Shown: piece after piece, positions 11,301-19,491 of the stretch | Numbering within the stretch: position 1 is the stretch's first letter | Layout of the letters: the number at the start of each line of letters is the position of its first letter | Origin: Nymphaea colorata | Lineage: Eukaryota; Streptophyta; Magnoliopsida; Nymphaeales; Nymphaeaceae | DNA: 64,000 bases | Reading direction: 5' to 3' | NCBI RefSeq assembly: GCF_008831285.2 | Contig: NC_045147.1 | Location: 6,788,334 to 6,852,333, forward strand | Made by a program: the position numbers and the translations under genes | Notes under the pieces: model-generated | What the model saw: the letters and a program-made list of their open reading frames with translations, nothing else | Databases searched by the model: none | Told to the model about the DNA's origin: nothing

Positions 11301-11826
11301 TACAATCCAATCCTAGTTTGGGAGTAAGTTGATCTACCTCATTCCATACACTAGAGATTTCCATAAAATAATCTCTAACATTATTCTCACCTTGCTTGAT
11401 ACTTTGGGCTTTTTGAATCAAGAGATATGTACGGGCCATATCTTTTTGGGTAAACATTCCCTTGAGATATTCCCAAACTTCACTTGCTCTTTCATAATAC
11501 ATGAGATTTTGGGCAATTCTAGGTTCTATACTTCCGTAAATCCATTCTTTAATTCTAGAGTTTTTGGCCTCCCAATCATCTAATTTTTTATAGTATTCAT
11601 CCATGGCATTTTTTCTCTCTTCTACATTCAAGTCTTTCTCAACTCCATTTTCAATTTTGGTCAACTTGAGAGAAGGAGGGGTAGACGTACCTCTTATGAA
11701 ACCCCATAAATATTTCCCTTTGATATGCATCTCCAAGCATTTTGCCCATAGAGTGTAGTTGGTTCCATCAAGCTTGTACGGAGCATGATAACTTCCTCCT
11801 TCGATCAAGACTTTGGAGTCCTCCAT
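8326..11826 (-). CDS. Element F Copia Gag-Pol, N-terminal 1166 residues (Gag, protease, integrase, most of RT)
   Basis: The polyprotein would package the RNA, cut itself, copy the RNA and insert the DNA. Domains in order are: Gag (1-275); CCHC zinc knuckle (279-292, CHFCHEPGHIRPSC); aspartic protease with DSGA at 400-403; integrase HHCC (H532, H537, C559, C562) and catalytic D589, D652, E688 with 35 residues between the last two; reverse transcriptase from about 955 with YVDD at 1116-1119. All catalytic residues are present. The ATG at 11826 lies 209 bases inside the primer site and opens a typical Gag start. The frame ends early at a TAA (8323-8325) within RT. Confidence 0.95.
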   Translation of the reverse strand: MEDSKVLIEGGSYHAPYKLDGTNYTLWAKCLEMHIKGKYLWGFIRGTSTPPSLKLTKIENGVEKDLNVEERKNAMDEYYKKLDDWEAKNSRIKEWIYGSIEPRIAQNLMYYERASEVWEYLKGMFTQKDMARTYLLIQKAQSIKQGENNVRDYFMEISSVWNEVDQLTPKLGLDCKCHEIRREEIDEFRFFQFLQGLRPEFEQIRSALLSLASPPPIHELLTKLSGEETRMKLSKELDSVLISKQEEKVLAASRPGNNIKSFRPPHFKNQNRGEFKVVCHFCHEPGHIRPSCPKLNNNEGQPRNYGGNLFKGGASYPQGGQHNRGSGTSYSQGGQYNNRQFDQRRVANVANEGCDLSSISTTLNQIMSVLQPMIKESNPGALATTASTSNTPGMFSWLLDSGASFHMTPNISSLTNFEQARKESNVVTADGTSLNVKGIGNFEKEFGKQKFFVPKVSYVPRLNLNLLSVSQISDLGFDIVFSSNKCLVQDHQTGRLIGKGFRKGDLYYMDNLCIPKEKFCHYVKNVDINVWHQRLGHPNIRKLSMMSPTKDVCIENFKCNDCIHGKIKSLSFGQRSFFSSFPFELVHSDVWGPSPIMSKGGLSYYVIFVDDFTRYCWIYFLRYKSEVFEMFKNFHNLVQTQFNAKFKILRTDSGGEYISNEFKRYLENYGIVHQKSCPRTPQQNGLSERKHRHIIETTRTLLIAKNVPKNFWAETTLASVYLINRMPSKALNNTTPFEKLFKYEPDLKRLRVFGCKCFVLNDKADKLSSKVIECVFIGYSETQKGYKCYDPVKDKIIVSRNVKFCEDENGFKICEKSQHNNDYSFLFKYLSQCDDEMHDVDDSNTDDNDNGVAKDIITYHRRNRQQDVDEGEHHETIDLQPTLQSEENLRRSIRNVRQPNRFVSYETFTPTHRARINAIHSHFEPSTFNEASKYIEWKNAMIEELDALRKAQTWEIQDLPIGKKTIGCKWVYKVKTRSDGSLERYKARLVAKGYAQEYGIDYEETFAPVARMTTVRTLIALASIKNWNIYQMDVKNAFLNGDLMEEVYMEVPPGLSVPQGKVLRLNKALYGLKQAPKAWFDRFYSVISDYGFHSCLTDTALFVKNTNAGIIILLLYVDDMIITGSDKEGIRECKKLLQRTFEMKDLGFLTYFLGIEVAYSTRGYFL

Positions 11827-12034
11827 AAGAGCAAGATTTTAAGTAACAATCTCCAAGAGAAACAAAGAGGAAGTCCTCCTAGAAATTTCACCAAACAGTT
11901 GGTGAGCAGCAATAATAAGGTCTTCAAGAAATGTTGATCAGCAACAATGGCCTCGTCTGAAAATTTTCTTCAACAGTCCAGTAGCATAAACAGCAAAAAA
12001 CAGCTTATAAAAGCTTTCCAACATGCAGCCCAAT

Positions 12035-12047
12035 GGCTCTGATACCA
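12035..12047 (-). promoter_or_regulatory. Primer-binding site of element F
   Basis: GGCTCTGATACCA on the plus strand reads TGGTATCAGAGCC on the minus strand, the site complementary to initiator tRNA-Met used by most plant Copia elements. It directly abuts the 5' LTR. Confidence 0.92.
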
Positions 12048-12477
12048 TATAAATGTGACTATAATAGTCACTAAAGAAGAATATGATAGGAAAAGGCACT
12101 AAGGCCACTTGAAATATATCAATCTTATTGAATGAATGTCAAATGGCTGTGTAAAACAGCATACATTGTACAAGAGGCAGCCCAAGAATATATATAACCA
12201 ATTAGAGTGAAGGAGAGAAGGAAGAGAGGGCTGTTCTAGCCGTTGGAGGTTCCAACGGCTCATAAAGGAGCCGTTGGAACTCCCAACGGCTAGAACAAAG
12301 GGGAAACAAAAAGAAAAAGAAAAGGAAAAAGAAAAGAAAAGAAAAAGAAAAGAAAAGAAAAGAAAAAGAAAAAGAAAAATAAAAGAAATAATAAAATACA
12401 TAAAAATGAAAATAAAATGTAAAAAATGTAAAACCTAATCTAGCTATGATATCAAAAAGATATCTTATTTCCTAACA
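12048..12477 (-). repeat. 5' LTR of element F
   Basis: 430 bp, no difference from 7093-7522 seen by eye. Its outer end abuts the GCTAT duplication at 12478-12482. Confidence 0.93.
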
Positions 12478-12714
12478 GCTATCAGCCAGTCAGACATGCT
12501 GTGGTGTAGAGAACCTGACTAATGATGAAAAAATATGTGGTTGATTACAACAGTGCCTGGAGGCGCCAGAATCTATCATCCACATCATATCCGGGTCATC
12601 GGTAGGAGCACCAACAGAGAAGGAAGAGTCTATCACAGTCGTGCAGGCATATGAGAAGGAATTTCCGGCCATCTTGTAGTCATTGGAACCTTCAGACACA
12701 TTACCATCAGCCAT
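12478..12714 (-). pseudogene. Element E: protease fragment and apparent new start
   Basis: The minus-strand frame starts with ATG at 12714 (MADGNVSEG), reaches the Copia protease motif WMIDSGASRHCC near 12560-12580 and stops near 12490. The normal Gag and zinc knuckle that should precede it are absent. The rest of the polyprotein lies beyond F, at 7092 and below. Confidence 0.7.
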
Positions 12715-13752
12715 AGTAAAATTCCAACCGGAATTGTACTCACAATATGTATGTATAAGGTGCAGTAGTTAACTTCAACCAAGGCACGACAACATAGAAG
12801 AATCTGGAACACACTTATGGCTCTAATCATCAACTCAAAAATTCACTAAAACAGGCAGCAACATAGGCATAACTCAGTCAGCAACTCAACGAAATAATAT
12901 CAGCTGGCTGCAACACAAGCTTTACGATTAGCAGTAGTCCACAACTAATGAGACCTCAACTTATAGATTTCATATCCACGATCTGTAGATCATTCTGCTC
13001 CTCACGTCAAATTATATCCACAAGCAGTAGATTGACTCTGCCCCACACGGTCAACATAAAAATCTGATTACAGGAACAATAACCTCCATGAGATCCACTT
13101 AAGGATCAGGTTGAACACAAACACAAAACAAATTGGCGGATTGTTTTCAGACGTGGATAGCAGGCAGCACTCTTTGATGTCGATAATAGGTAGCAAACAA
13201 GCACAAGTTTGACAGTAGAGAAAACCTGTCTCACTTCAACGATGCAGACAGAAAACAGAAATCTGCCTACTCCATACAATTTCAAACTTGTCTCACTTCA
13301 ACGATGCAGGAAAAAGACTGAACCTGCCCACACGACATATCGTTGCTTGTGAGAATCCACCAGGCACCACACTTCTAAACAAATCAGACTGCCCTAGCAG
13401 ATTCGACATTCTTTGGCCTGAACATCTTCCACGGCTGCACTTGAGTTAGATTTGATTTTGCAGCAAGGTCTGATCGGATTCACCATTTCAGCGACGTGAT
13501 AAGCTTCAACGGCAGCAGCTTTCAGCAACTTCACGACAGCAGCAGCAACACAAGGGTGCTAATCACGTTTTCACATGTTAAAAACGTGATTAGCCCCTAT
13601 CCAACCAACCAATCAACTTGCTTGTTTTGTAAACAGCAAGAACCCTAGGTGTGAAACCCTAGTTTGGCGGAAGAGAGGAGAGATGAGAGGAGAAGGGAAC
13701 CCTAGGCGTGAAACCCTAGATCACACAGCCCTATGTCTAAAGCTTGATACCA
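12715..13752 (-). other. Element E: non-coding leader in place of Gag, with primer site
   Basis: About 1 kb between the 5' LTR and the protease shows no long frame and no Gag-like motif. Next to the LTR, 13742-13752 (GCTTGATACCA, minus-strand TGGTATCAAGC) is a primer site one base off the initiator tRNA-Met type. A perfect 14-base inverted repeat lies at 13558-13571/13581-13594 with a 9-base loop. Confidence 0.65.
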
Positions 13753-13776
13753 TGTTGAATATTGGAGGAAGAAGGG

Positions 13777-13823
<47 letters not shown>

Positions 13824-13973
13824 CACTTTCTTGCTTATTCACGTGACCCTAATCTCATATTAAAAGAGATTAGGGTTGGCAACATAACAATTACAAATCA
13901 GTCCACTAAATATAAGAAAATATTTAAAGAACTACTATTCAACTTTCTAATATTGCAGAAACACTCTTTAGCA
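13753..13973 (-). repeat. 5' LTR of element E
   Basis: 221 bp, same as 3853-4067 apart from a longer (GA)n tract (about 13780-13818), small indels and a few substitutions. It starts TGCTAAAG on the minus strand and abuts the CAACC duplication. Confidence 0.92.
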
Positions 13974-13978
13974 CAACC

Positions 13979-14608
13979 ATAATCCTTTTTGTGCTTTAGA
14001 AGGTCTGTAAGTTCCTTTTTGTATTCCAGAAAGTCTGTAAACTGAATTTCTTGATTTGGGGAATACTCTTCTCTTCTGATGAATCTTTCCCATTGAAGAG
14101 AATTCTCAACAAAATAGGAAACATGTTCAAGGAAGGAGACATCTTTGGTTACATGTACACGACCAGTGGAAGAGTCTATATACTTATATCTTTTTTGAGT
14201 AGGAGAATAACCAAGAAATATTCCCTTAATCGACCTTGGATCAAGTTTTCTGATATTAGGACTATGATTGTGAATAAAACAGACACAACAAAAAACTCAA
14301 GGTGAAAGAGAAAAAGGTTCACGAGTCCCTACTAACATAGAATGAGACGTTTGTCCATTCAACACACGACTAGGCATACAATTAATCAAATATGCACTGG
14401 TTAACATAGCATCTCCCCAATACTTTTTTGGAAGATGTCGTTGGAACAAAAGAACCCTGGTGACATTTAGCAACTAACGGTTCTTTCGTTTGACACCTTA
14501 TTTTGAAAAGAGGTATAACTACAAGATGTCTCATGAACAATCTCCCTTTGTCGAAGGAAACTATCGACAAAATGACACATATACTCACGTGCATTGTTAG
14601 AGCGAAAG
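13979..14608 (-). pseudogene. Element B: integrase core end and C-terminal region (decayed)
   Basis: The minus strand encodes the end of the integrase core (KTFRSNNAREYM, LRQREIVHETSCSY; 14610-14510) and, further down, FLGYSPTQKRYKYID and DVSFLEHVSYF (14220-14120). Stops and shifts are frequent. The region is bounded by E on one side and by an inverted-repeat element on the other. Confidence 0.85.
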
Positions 14609-14616
14609 GTCTTAAC

Positions 14617-15445
14617 CCACGACACATGGACGCTGCAAAATCGCCCCCGTATCGGTGTCGACACTCCAACACGGCGATTCCGACATGGGATTCGGCAGAA
14701 CACGTTCTGGATCGGGTATGAGTCAAACCCGATCCAAACCGTCAAATGACCCGATAAAACTTATGCTTTTCGACTTTTTTTTTCACTTTTCACCTTCGAG
14801 TCTTCGACCTCTCCCACTGGCGACGAGCAGTGAGCAGTTCACTTCGGCGGAAGACGGAAATGATGGCGGGCGATAGCAACGATGATCGGCGATCCACGGT
14901 GACGTCCGGTGGCAGGCGGCCAGTAGCAGGTAACTGTTTTGGTTGGTTTATAAAGTTAGGGTTTGCATTCCCCTCTTTCTTCCTGCTCTGTGCTGGTCAG
15001 TTGCGGGGCGAGGTTGATTGCACGATCTCATTGGTTTCATGTCTTGTATTTGCTTTTTTGTTTTTTAGTTTGTTGCTGGTGGCATGGAGGAGAAACTGTC
15101 GCATGGATAGATTTATGATTCTTTTCAAGATTTGGGAGCTTATTTAAATTGTTGTTTACTGTCATTTTTTTCATCAATATGTGAAATCTTGGAAGAAGAA
15201 GATGAGAACGATTTGGGCATTGACGATGACTACAATGATGATATTGATGAACAATGTTTTGTGATAAACAATGTTTTGTTTGTGAGTTTAAGTGAATTAT
15301 TAATTTAATGTTTTTTTTTCAGTTTATTATTTTTTAAAATATTATATTTGCCGTGTCCGCATAGCCCACAATTGTGAAAATTGCCGTGTCCACACCTGTT
15401 TCCCCGCACCTACACCTATATCACACCCGCAGCCGTGTGACTTAG
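14617..15445. mobile_element. Short inverted-repeat element, CTATGTCACA-like family, diverged copy 3 (829 bp)
   Basis: Flanks GTCTTAAC (14609-14616) and GCCTTAAC (15446-15453) are an 8-bp duplication with one change. Ends CCACGACACATGGACGCTGC and, read inward from the right, CTAAGTCACACGGCTGCGGG agree at most positions. The right arm has CCGTGTCC/CCGCACC repeats like the CCGTACCC repeats of copies 1, 2 and 4. It is the longest copy. A frame at 14830-15147 (105 codons, one hydrophobic stretch) and an acidic stretch near 15180-15240 show no family I know. Confidence 0.7.
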
Positions 15446-15453
15446 GCCTTAAC

Positions 15454-15902
15454 AGAAGCTGAAAGCTGAAAGTTGCAATGACATTGGGCACTTCACTACG
15501 GTCCTTCAGCAAGTACACAAATGTGGTACGTGAGTAATCATCTATAAATGTTATAAATTACTGAAAACCATGACAAGAAGGAATTTCTGAAGGCTCCTAC
15601 ACATCTGAATGGATGAAAGCAAATACTTTATTAGAACGACTTGTAGACACAAGGTACAAAGCCCTAACATGTTTAGCCAAATGACAAACATCACAAAATA
15701 ACCTAGTCATATTTAGACTATCAGGAAACAAATGTCTAAGTATTCTGAACGGAAGATGCCCATGCCTCTCATGCCACCACAAGACAAGCTGAAGGAAGTC
15801 CTTTCTACTCTTCTTTGTCTTGTTAACCGCCGTCACGAAAGCTGTGGCAACACGCATGGGTAATCGATATAGACCCTTAGAAACCAAACCAATCCAATCC
15901 AA
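15454..15902 (-). pseudogene. Element B: pre-integrase and integrase N-terminal region
   Basis: From 15902 down, the minus strand encodes LYRLPMRVATAF, WHERHGHLPFRIL (histidine pair) and CDVCHLAKHVRALY (cysteine pair) of the integrase zinc domain, then the start of the catalytic core. It closely matches element C 18920-19180. Confidence 0.87.
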
Positions 15903-16540
15903 TCCTCTTCCCCATCACAAAGTCTTGCAAGACACAGCGATTAGCAGAAAAAATAAGTTTGCAATTCAATTCTTTCGTAATCTTGCTAACTGACAAGAGG
16001 TTTAAGAGAAGGTGAGGAACATGTAAGGCATTGTGAACTAAGAACTTATTTAACAGTAAAAACTCCCTTTCTCGACTATGAAGATAGATGAACCATCAGC
16101 TTACATTCATGGAGAAACTTAGGATTGTTGATCATGTGGTAGGTAACACCACTATCAACAATCCACTCTTCCATACAAGAATTACTTTTTTCGCCAGAGA
16201 GAGCAAGGGCGCGATTGACTTTCACATCATCTAATGACTTAGTTTGACTAGTTTCAATGCAACTCATGTATGCACGAAGCTCATGAATCTGATCGGCAGA
16301 GATTGTTGTTTTTTCCCCATCTAGATTGACAGTTTCAGACTTCTTCCACTAGAAGATCTTCCACGACTATTCTTCTTTTCAGGATGTAGATCTCAACAAA
16401 ACTCAATGGTGTGACCAGGTTTTTTGTAGTGAGTACATTTTCGAGAGGGTCGGGTAGCCCCCATAGGAGCTCGGCTAACAAGGGCAGACCACTCACTACA
16501 TGTGGAACGAGCCCCCATTTTCTGTCATAACAAGGTGTCA
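15903..16540 (-). pseudogene. Element B: protease and zinc-knuckle region (decayed)
   Basis: The block 16267-16076 contains WIVDSGVTYHM, the Copia protease motif DSG. The stretch above it (about 16390-16440) corresponds to the CCHC zinc knuckle but is out of frame. It is collinear with element C. Confidence 0.8.
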
Positions 16541-16955
16541 GTGCTCTTTAGCCTCGATGCTACAATAGACATCCTCAATGTTGACCATATCTTTTGAATT
16601 AAGAATTTGACTTCTAATGCCTTCGAAGTCATCATTTAGTCCAGCCAAGAACATAAACATCATGTTCTTCCATTCTTTGGTCCAATAATGCAGCTGGTCT
16701 TGAGGACAATTCCAAGTGTCATCAGAGTAGTAGTCAAGTTTCTCCCATTTGGATTTTAGGGCCGCATAAAAGTCAGCCACAGGAAGCTTTCCTTGCCGTA
16801 GAGCATATACATCTTTCATCAGTTGATATACATGAACATCCTTTTTCTTCTGACCGTACATCTGTTCGAGGATAACCCACATATCTCGAGTAGTCCTCTT
16901 ACGAAGAATAAGAGGTTGAATATCAGATGATACAAAGTTAACAATCCAAGTTTTA
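16538..16955 (-). pseudogene. Element B: Gag body
   Basis: The minus strand reads as Copia Gag (TWIVN, RDMWVILEQMYGQKKK, YALRQGKLPVADFYAALKSKWEKLDYY, FLAGLNDDFEGIRSQILNS). It aligns along its length with element C 17810-18200. It ends at the target site of element C (16956-16960). Confidence 0.88.
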
Positions 16956-16960
16956 ACTTG

Positions 16961-17206
16961 TGTTGATAGATCGTGTGTTTCGGGTCCGGATCCGTATCCG
17001 ACCCATCTTGTAGCCCGTGTTGGGCACTACTTAAGTCATGTAACCCTAATCCTTATGTGTTAATGATAATCTAAGGAGAGAGAAAGTCTGGCTGCTAGTG
17101 GGCACCGACTCCTCCTCATTCGTGGTTTTTTCTCCCTCGTGTTGAGGGTTTTCCACGTTACATCGTGATCACTGTTCCTCTTCCTCTCCTTGTTCGTGTT
17201 TCTACA
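16961..17206 (+). repeat. 5' LTR of element C
   Basis: Starts TGTTGATAGATC and ends GTTTCTACA; identical by eye to 21863-22108. It resembles the LTR of element B in order and in several blocks. Confidence 0.95.
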
Positions 17207-17219
17207 TGGTATCAGAGCC
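17207..17219 (+). promoter_or_regulatory. Primer-binding site of element C
   Basis: TGGTATCAGAGCC directly follows the LTR; it is complementary to initiator tRNA-Met. Confidence 0.92.
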
Positions 17220-17559
17220 GTGAAGTTTCAGCATTAACGTGTTGGAGGAGGCGCCCCGCACTGTTTATCGTCTGACGGAGTCACTGTTCATCGTCGCCGT
17301 CCGACGCCAAGACGTCCGCCGTCTGCCGCCGTCCGCCCTCCCGTCGCCCGTCCGACCGCCGCCGTCCGCCGTCCGCCCTTCTGCCGCTCGTCCTCCTGCG
17401 CTCGGCGAGCACCTCCAAGCGCCGCCCAAGGGCTTCTGCGCTGCTCTGCTCCCGCCGCCGTTGTCTGCTCCCTCTGCCGCCAAGCGCCTCACGCTCCGCC
17501 CTTCTGCTTGACGCCGCTGTCTTCCACTCATTTCCGCTGTCCGCCGCCTCACTGAAATT
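17220..17559 (+). other. GC-rich untranslated leader of element C
   Basis: About 340 bases rich in CCGCC and CCGTCCG repeats. Long frames on both strands here are by-products of this composition. It precedes the Gag ATG at 17560. Confidence 0.7.
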
Positions 17560-19491
17560 ATGGCAGCCTCTTCTTCCTCGTCGATGGTCAGTCAAACTGA
17601 AATCGGAACTGTGAGACTCGAGAACGTTCCTATGCAGATTATTACTCTTCGCCTCACAAAGGAGAACTATTTCTCGTGATCACCGGCTATGACTATGGGG
17701 ATTGCTGGCCGTGGTCGGATGGCCTATATCGACGGGAGAAACCCTGAACCAACAAGAACAAATGATGTGTGGCACACTTGGTTCCTTGAGGACAATCAGG
17801 TAAAAACGTGGATTGTCAACTCTGTCTCCGCTGAGATTCAACCTCTTATCCTTCGGAAGAAGACTGCACGGGACATGTGGGTGGTCCTTGAGCAAATGTA
17901 TGGCCAGAAGAAGACGGCCATTCGCACTTATCAAGTAATGAAGGTTGTTTATAACCTCCGCCAAGGGAACTCTTCTGTTGCAGAATACTATGGGGCCTTG
18001 AAAGCCAAGTGGGAAGAACTTGACTATCACTCTGATATTCCGTGGCACTGTCCCCACGATCAGGCCCTTTACATTGCCCAGAAATGGGAAAACAGAGTGT
18101 TCCTCTTTTTAGCTGGCTTAAATGATGAGTTTGAAAGTGTTCGGAGTCAGATTCTGAATTCTGGGGAGGTGTCTAGTATTGAAGATGTATACTCGGTTGT
18201 TGAAGCAGAAGAACAGAGAAGGCTGGTCACCAATGAAAGCAAGAGGGATCTTGGTCTCTCTCATGAGAGATCAGCCCTTGTGAGCCGTGGACCTGGAGGC
18301 TTGGCTAGACCCCCTCGCCGATGCACACACTGCAAGAAGACGGGTCACACTGTCGATTACTGTTGGGATCTCTATCCAGACAAGAAAGGAAATAGAGGGA
18401 GGTCTTCTAGTGGGAAAACACCTGGGCCTGAGGCGCCCAAATCCAGTGGGGAAAAACTCTCTATTTCGGCTGATCAGCTTCGTGAACTAAGGGCTTATCT
18501 GGGCAGGATCGATGTCAACAAGATTGAGACCTCAGAGGAAACTACAACGAATCATGCTCTTGCAGTTATTGGCAATAAAGGTAACTCTTCTGTGGGGGAA
18601 TGGATTGTTGATAGTTGTGCTACTCATCACATGACAGGTAATCCAAAATTGTTTCATGAGTATAAGTTGTCCTCGGGAAGGGAACATGTTTCTCTTGCAG
18701 ATGGTTCCTCTACCTGTGTGGCAGGCGAAGGCACTCTGTCCTTGTTGGACAAATTTCATGTGCAGGGCGCATTACATGTCCCCCAGTTTCCTTTAAATCT
18801 TTTGTCAGTCAGTAAACTTACAAAAGAATTGAATTGTGAGCTTATTTTCTCTGCCGATCGCTGTGTTTTGCAGGACTTGGTGATAGGGAAGAGGATTGGG
18901 ATTGGTTTAGCTTCTGATGGCTTATATCGTCTTCCCATACGTGTGGCTACTGCTCTGTTGACAGCGATCCGCAAGACAGATAAGAGAAGAGAAGATTGTC
19001 TTCAGTCCTTTATGTACTGGCATGAACGTTTTGGGCATTTACCTTTTGGGATTTTGAAACATTTGTTTCCAGACTTGTGTTCCTCCTTTGATTTGTCTTC
19101 CATTTCTTGTGATGTTTGTCAGTTTTCCAAACATGTGAGGGCTTCGTACCCTCTTTCTACTAGTTGTGTTAATGAAGCTTTTTCCCTGATTCACTCTGAT
19201 GTATGGGGGCCTTCGGGAATTCATACCCGTCAAGGTTTTCAATATTTTATCACTTTCATTGATGATTTCTCTCGTGCTACATTTGTGTACTTGTTAAAAG
19301 ACTGCAGTGAGGTTCCTCGTATCATCGAGACATTCATTCTTCTTGTGCATACCCAATATGGTGCGAATGTTAAAACTTTCCGGTCCGATAATGCCCGTGA
19401 ATACATGTGTCAGTCTGTTGAGGAGTTTCTTAGACAAAGGGGAATTGTTCATGAGACATCTTGTAGTTACACCCCCCTCAAAATGGGGTAG
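17560..19491 (+). pseudogene. Element C Gag, protease and integrase (interrupted)
   Basis: The Gag ATG is at 17560. A TGA at 17677-17679 stops the frame after 39 codons, within a conserved YFSW-like segment; the same frame reopens at 17689 and runs 600 codons. It contains Gag (RDMWVVLEQMYGQKK, FLAGLNDEFESVRSQILNS), a CCHC knuckle (CTHCKKTGHTVDYC, about 18322-18363), protease with DSCA in place of the usual DSGA (about 18610-18621), pre-integrase (WHERFGHLPFGIL), integrase zinc cysteines (CDVCQFSKH) and catalytic core (HSDVWGPSG, FIDDFSRATFVYLL, FRSDNAREYM). A one-base loss in the C run 19472-19477 ends the frame before the catalytic glutamate. Confidence 0.92.

Larger units (their letters stand above)
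7093..12477 (-). mobile_element. Copia LTR retrotransposon F, nearly intact, youngest insertion
   Basis: Two 430-bp LTRs (7093-7522, 12048-12477) look identical. A 5-bp duplication GCTAT (7088-7092 and 12478-12482) flanks them. Total length is 5385 bp. The primer site, a long Gag-Pol frame and a polypurine tract are all in place. The LTR starts TGTTAGG and ends TTTATA, so the ends are TG..TA and not TG..CA; such ends are a known minority type, mostly in Copia. One in-frame stop in the RT region is the only coding break I found. Confidence 0.95.
3853..13973 (-). mobile_element. Copia LTR retrotransposon E, full outline (contains F)
   Basis: LTRs at 3853-4067 and 13753-13973 and a 5-bp duplication CAACC (3848-3852 and 13974-13978) delimit it. 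It lies in element B and is itself split by F at GCTAT. Without F it is about 4.7 kb, short for an autonomous Copia element. The order on the minus strand is LTR, primer site, about 1 kb of non-coding leader, protease, integrase, RT, RNase H, LTR. I see no Gag or zinc knuckle. The LTRs differ mainly in a GA tract and a handful of bases, so it is younger than B. Confidence 0.92.

Noticed and set aside
8201-11583. Plus-strand frames opposite the F polyprotein (for example 8201-8551, 9539-9784, 11329-11583)
   Set aside because: Antisense shadows of a well-supported Gag-Pol frame.
17239-17595. Long Pro/Ala- and Arg-rich frames on both strands of the leader of element C
   Set aside because: Simple CCGCC-type composition in an untranslated leader; no motif and no conservation expected.
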